Of a stretch of 64,000 bases of DNA, positions 38,538-46,066 are shown in pieces; the first letter of the stretch is position 1, and each line of letters begins with the position of its first letter. A program made the position numbers and the translations under genes. Under the pieces are notes generated by a model, which was not told the origin of the DNA, did no database searches, and saw nothing but the letters and a program-made list of their open reading frames with translations. The DNA is taken from contig NC_005125.1 of NCBI RefSeq assembly GCF_000011385.1, positions 868,001 through 932,000 on the forward strand, read 5' to 3'. The stretch comes from Gloeobacter violaceus PCC 7421. GTDB lineage: Bacteria > Cyanobacteriota > Cyanobacteriia > Gloeobacterales > Gloeobacteraceae.

Positions 38538-39230
38538 ATGCCGAACGCCGCTATCCTCGTCGTCGAAGACGACCCGCTCATTCTTGAGACCATTCGCCGC
38601 TACCTCGAACACGCAGGGCACCGTTGCCATTGCGCCGCCGACGGTTGGGAGGCCGACCGGCTCGCCCTGCGCCACCGCCCGGATCTGGTGGTGCTCGACT
38701 GGATGCTGCCGGGCGTGGACGGTCTGGCGCTGTGCGAGCGCTGGCGCAAAGGGGAGTACTTCGCGCCTGTGTTGATGCTCACGGCGCGCACCGAGGAGGA
38801 CCACCGCGTGCGCGCTCTGGCGGGCGGGGCAGACGACTACCTGGACAAACCTTTCTCTGCAAAGGAACTGGTGGCCCGGGTGCAGGCCCTGCTGCGCCGC
38901 GCCTACGCCAGCGGTTACCGCGACTGCAGCCCCAAAAACGGCCTGCTGGTCGATCGCAACACCCGTCAGGTGCAGCTGCACGGTCGCCCGATCGACCTGC
39001 GGGCCCGGGAATTCGACCTGCTCGCCCAGTTGGCCGATCACCCCGGCCGGGTGTACTCGCGCGACGAACTGCTCGAGCGGGTCTGGGGCTACGACTTCGA
39101 AGGCGGTCACCGGACGATCGACGTGCACGTGCGCAAGCTCCGCGAGAAGCTCGAGCCGGATCCCACCCGCCCGGTCTATGTGCTCACCGTCTGGGGTGTG
39201 GGTTACAAATTCGCGGGACCGCCGCGGTGA
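38538..39230 (+). CDS. OmpR/PhoB-type response regulator
   Basis: This 230-residue regulator has a receiver domain with VVEDDPLIL, the phospho-acceptor in VVLDWMLPGVDG near residue 53 and DKPFSAKEL near 105. A winged helix follows at about 130-228 (DLRAREFDLLAQLADHPGRVYSRDELLERVWG; HVRKLREKLEPDP). I start at the ATG at 38538 just before motif I. The stop overlaps the kinase GTG (GTGA). It resembles cyanobacterial regulators of metal or redox responses, but the ligand is unknown. Confidence 0.95.
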   Translation: MPNAAILVVEDDPLILETIRRYLEHAGHRCHCAADGWEADRLALRHRPDLVVLDWMLPGVDGLALCERWRKGEYFAPVLMLTARTEEDHRVRALAGGADDYLDKPFSAKELVARVQALLRRAYASGYRDCSPKNGLLVDRNTRQVQLHGRPIDLRAREFDLLAQLADHPGRVYSRDELLERVWGYDFEGGHRTIDVHVRKLREKLEPDPTRPVYVLTVWGVGYKFAGPPR

Positions 39231-40669
39231 GCTTCCACCCAAGGGCCCTGGTGCCCCGCACGCTCTGGGGCCGCCTGACCCTCGCCTTCGTGGGCCTGAC
39301 GGCCGCCTGCCTGTGGGGAATCGGCCTGGTGCTCGGCGACGCCCTCAACAATTTTTTTGTTCAAGACGCCCAGGCGCGCCTCGACCGCCAGGCTCGCGGG
39401 CTCGCGGAGTTGGCGCCCTCCGATTGGCGGGCGGCGACTCGCCTGAGCGCCCGTCAAAATCAACTGCAGGTGCTCGTCTTCGACGCGCGGGAGAACACGG
39501 TGGCGAGCGCCCAGGGGCTCGCCGGGGTGCACCAGGTGGTGATCCCCCGCGGCATCGTCCGCAAGACCCTCACAGGCCAGGGCCAGCGGGGCCGCCTCTG
39601 GGTCGAGGGGGAGACCAAGTATCCCTGGTGGCTCTACAGCACCGCACCCGTGCGCACCAGCGGCGCGATCGGCGCGGCGGTCTACGTGGCGATGCCCCTG
39701 CTGCGGCCCCGCCGTTTTGCCCAGCAGGTGACCGGTCTTGCGATGCTGTGCGTGGGCGGGGCGATGGTGCTGGCGGTACTGGCCGGTTTGGGCCTCGCCC
39801 GCACGATCGCGGGTCCTTTGCAGCGGTTGACCCGGCAGGCCAGACAGCTGGAAGCGGGGGACTACCAGGCCCGCTGCGGCCTGGACGGGGACGATGAAAT
39901 CGCCCGCCTGGGCTTGACGCTCGACGCGATGGCCGGACGACTGGAGGAGACGATCGCGAGCCTCAAAGCCCAGGAAGCTTCCCGCCGGGAGTTGCTGGCC
40001 AACATTTCCCACGATCTGCGCACGCCGTTGACGGCAATGCGCCTCAGCTTAGAGGCGGTGCTCGACGGGGTCGTCAACGGCGAGCAGGTGGGCGGCTACC
40101 TGGAGAAGATGCGGCGCGAAGCGATTTACCTCGGGCAACTGGTTGATCAATTGATGCTGTTGGCCCGCTCCGACAGCGGCCAACTCGAAGTCAGCCTGCG
40201 GGAGGTCCCGATCGCCGCACTGCTCGGCGAAGCGCTCGAGCGGATCGAGCCGCAGGCCATCGCCCGGGGCGTCTTCCTGGATGGGCGCTGGTCCGGGCAC
40301 CTGCCGGCCGTCAGGTTGGACGCGCATCTGAGCGCCCAGGTGCTCGCCAACCTGCTCGACAACGCCGTCAAGTACACCCCTGAAGGCGGTTCGGTGATCC
40401 TCTCGGCGCGCGACACCGGCGGCGGGGCGGTGCAGATCACCGTCGAAGACACCGGATCCGGCATGGACGCGCAGGTGCTCAAACGGGCGACCGAACGCTT
40501 CTGGCGGGCGGATCCGGCTCGCTCGGGAGGCGGGTTCGGCCTGGGGCTCGCCATCGCCGAGCGCCTGTGCCGCCTGCAGGGGGTCGGCCTCGAAATCGCC
40601 AGCGCCCCGGGCCGGGGAACGGCGGTGATCCTGCGCCTGCCCGTGCGGCGCCCCGACTCGGCGGCGTAG
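39227..40669 (+). CDS. Membrane sensor histidine kinase (HAMP, HisKA, HATPase)
   Basis: This 480-residue kinase begins at the GTG overlapping the regulator stop. It has membrane helices at about residues 17-39 and 165-190 with a sensing loop of about 125 residues between them. A HAMP domain and a dimerisation motif LLANISHDLRTPLTAMRL (His near residue 260) follow, then NLLDNAVKYTPEGG, DTGSGM and GGFGLGLAIAERLC. The periplasmic loop has no His/Met cluster that would prove metal sensing. It phosphorylates the regulator encoded before it. Confidence 0.95.
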   Translation: MSFHPRALVPRTLWGRLTLAFVGLTAACLWGIGLVLGDALNNFFVQDAQARLDRQARGLAELAPSDWRAATRLSARQNQLQVLVFDARENTVASAQGLAGVHQVVIPRGIVRKTLTGQGQRGRLWVEGETKYPWWLYSTAPVRTSGAIGAAVYVAMPLLRPRRFAQQVTGLAMLCVGGAMVLAVLAGLGLARTIAGPLQRLTRQARQLEAGDYQARCGLDGDDEIARLGLTLDAMAGRLEETIASLKAQEASRRELLANISHDLRTPLTAMRLSLEAVLDGVVNGEQVGGYLEKMRREAIYLGQLVDQLMLLARSDSGQLEVSLREVPIAALLGEALERIEPQAIARGVFLDGRWSGHLPAVRLDAHLSAQVLANLLDNAVKYTPEGGSVILSARDTGGGAVQITVEDTGSGMDAQVLKRATERFWRADPARSGGGFGLGLAIAERLCRLQGVGLEIASAPGRGTAVILRLPVRRPDSAA

Positions 40670-40681
40670 CCGGAGCACAAC

Positions 40682-42151
40682 TTAGGGCAGACCGGGCGGG
40701 GGCAACTGCACCTGCACCGGTTTGGCCGCCTCGCCGCCTTCGCTCGGCACGATCACCAGGTAGCGGCGCGGCAGGGGGTCGTCGCCCTCGCCCAGGAGCG
40801 TCTTGAGCGGGCCGAGGGCGGCAACGATCGCCGCCCCGGCCGGGTTGGTCTTGAAGAGCGCTAGCGGTTGGAGCCGTCCGAAAGGTTCGCTGGGTCGCTC
40901 GGCGAGGGCGAGCCGGTAGGTGCGGCCGGGTTCCAGGCCGCTCACGGCCGCCTGCAGGTGGTCGAGCAGCCCCTGGGGGTTGACGGCGACGGTGGTCGCG
41001 GGCCGACGGGCCGACGAGCCGGGCGGTCCCAGGGCGAGCAGCACCCCGGGAACGGGCGTTAGGGTTTCGAGGGCGGCGCCTTCCCCGGGGTCCCCGGCCG
41101 CCCCCGGCGCGTAGACGATGGCCTGCGGCGATTGCCCGCCCGGGATGGTAGCTGTGACCCGGTTGGCGAGGGTATCGACCACGGCAATGGCGTTGGCGTG
41201 CTCCAGCCCGACGTACAGGCGCGTGCCGTCGGCGGAGGGCCACAACCCGTGGGGCAAAGCCCCCACCGGGATGGTGGCGACCGGCCGGGGAGTGTCGTCG
41301 GTGGTGAAGACTTTGACGGTGTTTTCGCCGCCGACGGTCACGTAGGCAAATTGCCCCCTGGCGTTGCGCACGAAGTTGACGTGGTTGGTGATCGGCCCGG
41401 TGTCGAGGACCGCCAGGGTGGAAAAAGGCGGCTCGGCGCTCAGGATCTGGGTTTTACCGGTGTCTTTGAGCGTCAGCCAGACCTGGCGGCCGTCGGGGGT
41501 GGCGGCCAGGTTGGGGCAGAAGGGCGAAAGCTGCCGGACGATCGCGACGGTCTGGTAGGTGCGCGGGTCGATCGCGGCGAGTTCGGGGGTAAAACTCGAA
41601 CAGACGAACGCGTAGCGGCCGTCGGGGCGGAAAACGGCCATGCCCGGGCCATCCGCCACCACGATGCGCCGCTTTTCCCGGTAGGTCCGCGCGTCGAGCA
41701 CCGCCACGTAATCCTCGCCGCGCACCGTCACCCACAGTTCGCCGCCGTCGGGGGTAAAAAAGGCTTCGTGGGGAGCCCGCCCCAAGTAGGCGGTGTGCCG
41801 GACCCGGTGGGTGCCGGTGTCGATAAATGAGACAGAATTGGAGCCGATCGAGACGACGGCGAGGGTGCGGCGATCGGGCGAGAGCGCCAGACCATGCACG
41901 AGCAACTGGCCGCGGTACAGCGGGCTCAAGTTCTGAGGAACGGTGTCCCCCAACCGGATGACGCCCAGCAGGCGCTGGGACCCGGGCTCGTAAACCGAAA
42001 CCGTGTTGGAAGTCTGATCGGCGCTGTAGAGTCGGTCGCGGGGGCCGATGGGAACGTCCGGCGCCGAGGCGGGGCCTGGCACCTGTCCTGCGAGAGCGGG
42101 AGTGGCCAGGACCGCCAGCAGCAAAGCGCACGTTATGGCTCGTCTCGCCAT
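40682..42151 (-). CDS. Exported YVTN/YncE-type beta-propeller protein
   Basis: This protein of 489 residues has a signal peptide (ITCALLLAVLATPALA, cut near residue 22). A run of YVTN-type propeller blades follows (NTVSVYEPGSQRLLGVIRLG, GSNSVSFIDTGTHRVRHTAYL, NTVKVFTTDDTPRPVATI, NAIAVVDTLANRVTATIPGG). The C-terminal 150 residues form a separate domain. I start at the ATG at 42151, 17 bases behind the DUF305 gene, and the pair looks like one operon. Such propellers often act in metal or surface functions; no ligand is visible. Confidence 0.87.
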   Translation of the reverse strand: MARRAITCALLLAVLATPALAGQVPGPASAPDVPIGPRDRLYSADQTSNTVSVYEPGSQRLLGVIRLGDTVPQNLSPLYRGQLLVHGLALSPDRRTLAVVSIGSNSVSFIDTGTHRVRHTAYLGRAPHEAFFTPDGGELWVTVRGEDYVAVLDARTYREKRRIVVADGPGMAVFRPDGRYAFVCSSFTPELAAIDPRTYQTVAIVRQLSPFCPNLAATPDGRQVWLTLKDTGKTQILSAEPPFSTLAVLDTGPITNHVNFVRNARGQFAYVTVGGENTVKVFTTDDTPRPVATIPVGALPHGLWPSADGTRLYVGLEHANAIAVVDTLANRVTATIPGGQSPQAIVYAPGAAGDPGEGAALETLTPVPGVLLALGPPGSSARRPATTVAVNPQGLLDHLQAAVSGLEPGRTYRLALAERPSEPFGRLQPLALFKTNPAGAAIVAALGPLKTLLGEGDDPLPRRYLVIVPSEGGEAAKPVQVQLPPPGLP

Positions 42152-42167
42152 AAAAGTCTCCTCGTAG

Positions 42168-42497
42168 TTAGCGCTGTCTGGCAAGCCACAGGCGCATCAG
42201 TTCGATTTCGGCTTGCTGCTCGATAACGATTTCCTGAGCAAGCCGGCGCAGGGCCGGGTCTTTGCCGTGGAGCAGTTGCGCGCGCGCCATGTCGATGGCC
42301 CCCCGGTGGTGCAACAGCATCAATCCGGCAAAATCGCGGTCGGTGTCGCCGCCGGCCGGCAGGGCGGCCATCGCCCGGTGCATGTCCTCCATCGCCTGCA
42401 GGAAGGGGGTCTCGGAGTGGGAGCCACCCGGAGAGGCAAACGCACCCAGCCCGGCAAGCCAGAGGCCCGCCGCCAGAATCGACCAGGGTCTGTGCAT
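42168..42497 (-). CDS. Exported DUF305 protein
   Basis: This 109-residue protein has a signal peptide (about residues 1-22) and a four-helix DUF305 domain. The diagnostic motif is DFAGLMLLHHRGAIDMARAQL (His-His, Asp, Met), with a further EQQAEIELMRLWL. DUF305 proteins are rich in His and Met and are often linked to copper handling. It is followed 17 bases later by the propeller gene and preceded by a regulator box. Confidence 0.88.
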   Translation of the reverse strand: MHRPWSILAAGLWLAGLGAFASPGGSHSETPFLQAMEDMHRAMAALPAGGDTDRDFAGLMLLHHRGAIDMARAQLLHGKDPALRRLAQEIVIEQQAEIELMRLWLARQR

Positions 42498-42545
42498 CGG
42501 CGGTTTGGCCTCCTTGCCTGTCGTGGTCTTCAGTCTGTCGGGCGG

Positions 42546-42563
42546 ATGTTAGCAATCTGTTAA
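42546..42563 (-). promoter_or_regulatory. Direct-repeat box upstream of DUF305-propeller genes
   Basis: Read on the minus strand this is TTAACAGATTGCTAACAT, 17 of 18 bases identical to the box at 38455-38472. It lies 49 bases before the DUF305 start and shows the same 11-base spacing of TAACA half-sites. It is the best candidate target of the OmpR-type regulator outside its own promoter. Confidence 0.72.
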
Positions 42564-42571
42564 TTTGGGGC

Positions 42572-42617
42572 GCCGACTTTTGCGGGGGCGCAGAGCACGA
42601 CCCCCGCAAAAGTCGGC
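42572..42617. terminator. Long perfect hairpin after the duplicated-domain gene
   Basis: A perfect 17-bp inverted repeat (GCCGACTTTTGCGGGGG and complement) has a 12-base loop and lies a few bases after the stop of the gene at 42623-43807. There is no T run behind it, so it may be a Rho-independent terminator of weak type or an mRNA-stabilising hairpin. Confidence 0.6.
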
Positions 42618-42622
42618 TCGGC

Positions 42623-43807
42623 TCAAGGTGTCGCCGTCAGATCCTGGCCGTTGGTCACCGGGCTGATGCCCAGGATCTGGCGGGTGCTGCCCGTGCGGCC
42701 GGTGGCGTCGGTGACGCTGGCGATGACGGTGAGCGTGGTCTTGCCGGCCGGCAATTCCAGCGAGCCGCCCACCACCCAGTCGGCGGTGGCGCGCACCAAC
42801 CCTTCGGTCGTCAGTTCGCTGCCCGCGATATTGAACAGCGGCGCGAGGTTGGCCCCGGCCGGGATCAAATTGCCGTTCGGCTGGCGCAAAGGCGCATCGA
42901 AGGTCAGCACCAACCCGGGGTAGAAGCGGTTCGGTCCGCCCGCCGGATTGACCGCCGGGTCCGGAACCTGCGACCCATCAAGGATCACCCCTTCGGTCAG
43001 GCCGATGCCGTGGCGGGAGCGGTCCACCGCGCTCACCTGGATGAAAAACAGCGATCCGTCCGGGGCCACCGGCGTACCGGTCGGTCCCGGGGAGACCCCC
43101 GTAGGCACGCGCGGGGCGATCATCGTCACCTCCGGTCCGTCCGGATCGTCCTGGCCGTCGCCTGCTACCGCTTCCGGCTGGGGGGTGAGGGCCTGTCCGG
43201 AGGTGGCGCCGTTTTTGGCCACCCGGTAGCCGACGCGATCGACACCGACCCGGCCGCTCTGGTCGACCACCGCGACAGTGACAGCAAAGCGATCGACCCC
43301 CGGCGGCAGCGACTCGAGCACGTGCCAGCCGGCCCAAACGGTGATCCCGGAGCCGGGGGTGTCGTCGGTGCCCGCCACGTTGAACAGGGCGGCCAGGTTG
43401 GTGCCCTTCGGGATGATCCCGCCGTCCGGTTTGACAAGGTCGGTATCGAAGAACACCAGCAGTCCCGGAAAACTCTGGTTGGTCAGGCCCAACCGGGAGG
43501 TGTCGCGGATGTCGGTGGCCTCGCGGACCGCAAGCGGAACCCGGTCGCGGGTGACCACCTCGACGTTGAGGGCAAAGCCGGTTCCATTCTGGCTGCCCGC
43601 ACCGACGACACCTTCACCGGGGGCGATCAGCGACTCCGGTACAGGCGAGACGATGCGGACGATGGGACCGAAGTCTTCTTTGGAAAGATTCTGGGCGCCA
43701 CTTTTTTGGCTGTTTCCGAACGGCGCCGATTGGGCGAAGGCCGGGGCGGCCTGGGTGGCCAGGCCCAGCAGCATCAGCGCTGTGCAAATCGATTTGATGG
43801 GCGGCAT
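42623..43807 (-). CDS. Exported protein with an internal domain duplication
   Basis: This 394-residue protein has a signal peptide (ICTALMLLGLATQAAPAFAQ). Two copies of one beta-rich domain of about 160 residues follow, at about 45-205 and 225-390. The core phrases match: FPGLLVFFDTDL...GGIIPKGTNLAALFNVAG and YPGLVLTFDAPL...GNLIPAGANLAPLFNIAG. I recognise no named family. It probably lies in the periplasm or on the surface and belongs to the set facing the two-component system. Confidence 0.8.
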   Translation of the reverse strand: MPPIKSICTALMLLGLATQAAPAFAQSAPFGNSQKSGAQNLSKEDFGPIVRIVSPVPESLIAPGEGVVGAGSQNGTGFALNVEVVTRDRVPLAVREATDIRDTSRLGLTNQSFPGLLVFFDTDLVKPDGGIIPKGTNLAALFNVAGTDDTPGSGITVWAGWHVLESLPPGVDRFAVTVAVVDQSGRVGVDRVGYRVAKNGATSGQALTPQPEAVAGDGQDDPDGPEVTMIAPRVPTGVSPGPTGTPVAPDGSLFFIQVSAVDRSRHGIGLTEGVILDGSQVPDPAVNPAGGPNRFYPGLVLTFDAPLRQPNGNLIPAGANLAPLFNIAGSELTTEGLVRATADWVVGGSLELPAGKTTLTVIASVTDATGRTGSTRQILGISPVTNGQDLTATP

Positions 43808-43850
43808 GGAAAGTCTTGCCTCGTAAGGTCAATTCCATGCTTCGGCACAG

Positions 43851-43867
43851 TTGTTATCGATCTGTAT
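43851..43867 (-). promoter_or_regulatory. Diverged direct-repeat box upstream of the duplicated-domain gene
   Basis: On the minus strand ATACAGATCGATAACAA keeps ACAGAT and TAACA with the half-sites 11 bases apart, as in the boxes at 38455 and 42546. It lies about 44 bases before the start codon. Similarity is weaker than for the other two. Confidence 0.5.
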
Positions 43868-43881
43868 GCCGTTCGAACGGC
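43868..43881. promoter_or_regulatory. Perfect 14-base palindrome
   Basis: GCCGTTCGAACGGC is a perfect palindrome next to the diverged regulator box and 61 bases before the start of the duplicated-domain gene. It may be an operator. Its position also lies downstream of the CHRD gene. Confidence 0.4.
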
Positions 43882-43884
43882 GCA

Positions 43885-43902
43885 GGGTGCCGGATGGCAC
43901 CC
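43885..43902 (-). terminator. Hairpin behind the CHRD gene
   Basis: GGGTGCC and GGCACCC pair across a 4-base loop about 65 bases after the CHRD stop. There is no clear T run. It may separate the CHRD transcript from the next gene. Confidence 0.4.
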
Positions 43903-43964
43903 CTTCCCATCGCAGTGCCGGACCTGGCTTTTATTTGCCCGGAGGTGCAGGTGCGGCCGTGGCT

Positions 43965-44426
43965 TTAGAAGCGCCGGTAGAACAGTTGGCCGCGCAAAGC
44001 GCCATCCGGAAACTCTTCTGTGTGGAAGTTGACGTAAAACTCCAGCGGCTGGTTAAGTATTTGCTCGGCAACCGCCGGATCGGCCGGCACGCATTTGTTG
44101 ATGCTGCCCGGATCGGCACTGTCGGGTGGAACCAGATCGACAACCACAGAGCCGTTCACCCCGGCCTTGGCGTTGTGGATATGAAAGACGGTCGGTTTGC
44201 CGAGGTTGTCGACCCTGAGCGAGTAGCACGCCTGCCCCTTTGCCGGGTCGATGCGGACGTGGATGAAGCCGATGCCGTCTTGATCGCCAGCGTTGGCCTG
44301 ACCGGTGCTGCTCACTTCGTTGCCGCCCAAGAGGATGGCCGACAGCGTGGGAGTCTCGGCAAAGGCGGGGTGGGCGCCCACGGTAAGGGCAGCCAGCGCG
44401 CCGAGAGTAACCATAACCTTGCGCAT
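43965..44426 (-). CDS. Exported CHRD-domain protein
   Basis: This 153-residue protein has a signal peptide (VTLGALAALTVGAHPAFAE). A CHRD (chordin-like) domain follows with LLGGNEVSSTGQANAGDQDGIG, the histidine-containing FHIHNAKAGVNGSVVVDL and the closing FYVNFHTEEFPDGALRGQL. CHRD proteins in bacteria are periplasmic or surface proteins of unknown role, often in metal-related neighbourhoods. It heads the group of exported proteins facing the two-component system. Confidence 0.9.
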   Translation of the reverse strand: MRKVMVTLGALAALTVGAHPAFAETPTLSAILLGGNEVSSTGQANAGDQDGIGFIHVRIDPAKGQACYSLRVDNLGKPTVFHIHNAKAGVNGSVVVDLVPPDSADPGSINKCVPADPAVAEQILNQPLEFYVNFHTEEFPDGALRGQLFYRRF

Positions 44427-44699
44427 AGTGCGGTTCTCCGAAAGTAAGTGGGATCAAAAATCGCAAGCCAGAAGCCTCTGGGGAACGCTCCACAAGTCGG
44501 CGGAACGGAAATCGTCCGCGCGGCGGGCACTTGACGCAACTCGGGTGGAATAGTGACGGCGCCTCTGGCGGGCAGCAGACCGTAGGTCGAACAATCGGGC
44601 GTTCAGTATGCTTCGCTCAAACGTTTCAAAAAGCACAGTTTGCCGCTGCCCGTTTCAGGATACTCCCCCTCCTGTGGTGGGGTGCGTCTGCTGGCATAC

Positions 44700-45827
44700 T
44701 CAGTCGACGGAGACTTTCGGGAGTGCCTCTTTCAAAAGCTTGCAGATCTTGTGAACATAACCCGGCATCGGGAATTTAAGCCAGCACTCGGGGGGCTGCC
44801 AGGTGTGTTCACGGCAGTCAAAAACCTTCGGCAGCGCAGCCGGAGCGGCAATCCACTGTGCCCGCAGTACTTGGGCTGTCAGATGGCGGTGGGTAAATTC
44901 GTGCTCCACCTGCCCCAGCCGCTCAAGCGATTCCAGGCGATTGCCAAAGGCCACTCGGACGGTTTCTTCCGGCTCGCCGCCGCCAACTGATTCGACAAAC
45001 GGAAATTCCCAGAGCCCAGCGAGCAATCCCCGCTCCGGTCGGCGGACAAGTAAGAATTTTCCCTGGCACTCGATCGCGACGCTGACCCCTGCGATCTCGG
45101 AGCGCACCGCGCGGGCGGGGCGAACCGGAAAGTGCGTGGGATCTCCCGAGCGGCGCCCCAGACAATCGACTTGCCACGGACAGAGCAGACACAGAGGAGA
45201 TCTTGCTGTACAAACTGTCGCTCCTAGATCCATCAACGCCTGATTGAAGTTGTGGGGAGCTTGCGGGTCTACCAGCCGCTGTGAGATCTCCCAAAGCTTC
45301 GCTTCTGCCCGCGCAGGAGGATCGCCCACCGCGAACAGGCGCCCCAGTACCCTGCGGGCGTTGGCATCGAGGATTGCTTCACACCGGCCGAAGGCACTGC
45401 TTGCGATTGCACCTGCCGTCGAGCGGCCGATACCCGGCAGCGCTTGTTGCAACTGCTGGGCGGTCTCGGGAAAAACTCCGCCGTGCTCTTTGACAATCAC
45501 CTGCGCGGCTTTATGGAGGTTGCGCGCCCGGGTGTAGTAGCCCAGGCCCTCCCAGAGCTTAAGCACCGCCTCCAGCTCGGCGGCGGCAAGAGCCGCGACG
45601 GTCGGCAGAGCCGCAAGCCACCTTTGGTAGTAGGGCAGGACCGTTTTCACCTGGGTCTGCTGAAGCATGATCTCCGAAATCCAGATGGCATAAGGATCAC
45701 GGGTACGGCGCCAGGGCAAATCTCGACCCATGCGGCCGTACCATTCCAACAGTTGGGCCCGCAGCCGGACGACCTGTTCGGGCTCGGAGCAGTTGTTGAG
45801 CGATGGTTTTGCACTGCTGTATCCCAC
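44700..45827 (-). CDS. mutY: A/G-specific adenine glycosylase
   Basis: MutY removes adenine mispaired with 8-oxoguanine. The 375-residue protein has the helix-hairpin-helix and catalytic region (ISEIMLQQTQVKTVLPYYQRW, ALPGIGRSTAGAI). It also has the iron-sulfur motif CTARSPLCLLCPWQVDC (Cys spacing 6-2-5) and a C-terminal NUDIX-like recognition domain (LLVRRPERGLLAGLWEFP). It is divergent from crtI. Confidence 0.96.
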   Translation of the reverse strand: MGYSSAKPSLNNCSEPEQVVRLRAQLLEWYGRMGRDLPWRRTRDPYAIWISEIMLQQTQVKTVLPYYQRWLAALPTVAALAAAELEAVLKLWEGLGYYTRARNLHKAAQVIVKEHGGVFPETAQQLQQALPGIGRSTAGAIASSAFGRCEAILDANARRVLGRLFAVGDPPARAEAKLWEISQRLVDPQAPHNFNQALMDLGATVCTARSPLCLLCPWQVDCLGRRSGDPTHFPVRPARAVRSEIAGVSVAIECQGKFLLVRRPERGLLAGLWEFPFVESVGGGEPEETVRVAFGNRLESLERLGQVEHEFTHRHLTAQVLRAQWIAAPAALPKVFDCREHTWQPPECWLKFPMPGYVHKICKLLKEALPKVSVD

Positions 45828-46066
45828 AACTTGCCCGTCCCTTCAAAGACCTTTGACAGGCTAGCATCGTCCCCCCGCGGCCAATAAAACAAACGCTGCA
45901 GCACAACAGAGGCGAAACTTCCGCACTTTCAGCTCTGCATCCACAAATCATTGCCGCTCAGGCCCTGCCAAGGATGTTCGAGACATGGGCAGCCTGGAAT
46001 CGGCACTGTGAGCCTGGGGCAGTGTTACGATCTGTAATCAAGCGTCGGACACGGAAGGGAGCAGCT

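Noticed and set aside
38624-39226. Upstream extension of the histidine kinase frame over the response regulator
   Set aside because: The extension gives Arg/Gly/Pro-rich nonsense sequence in a shifted frame of the regulator gene. The GTG at 39227 directly precedes the first membrane helix.
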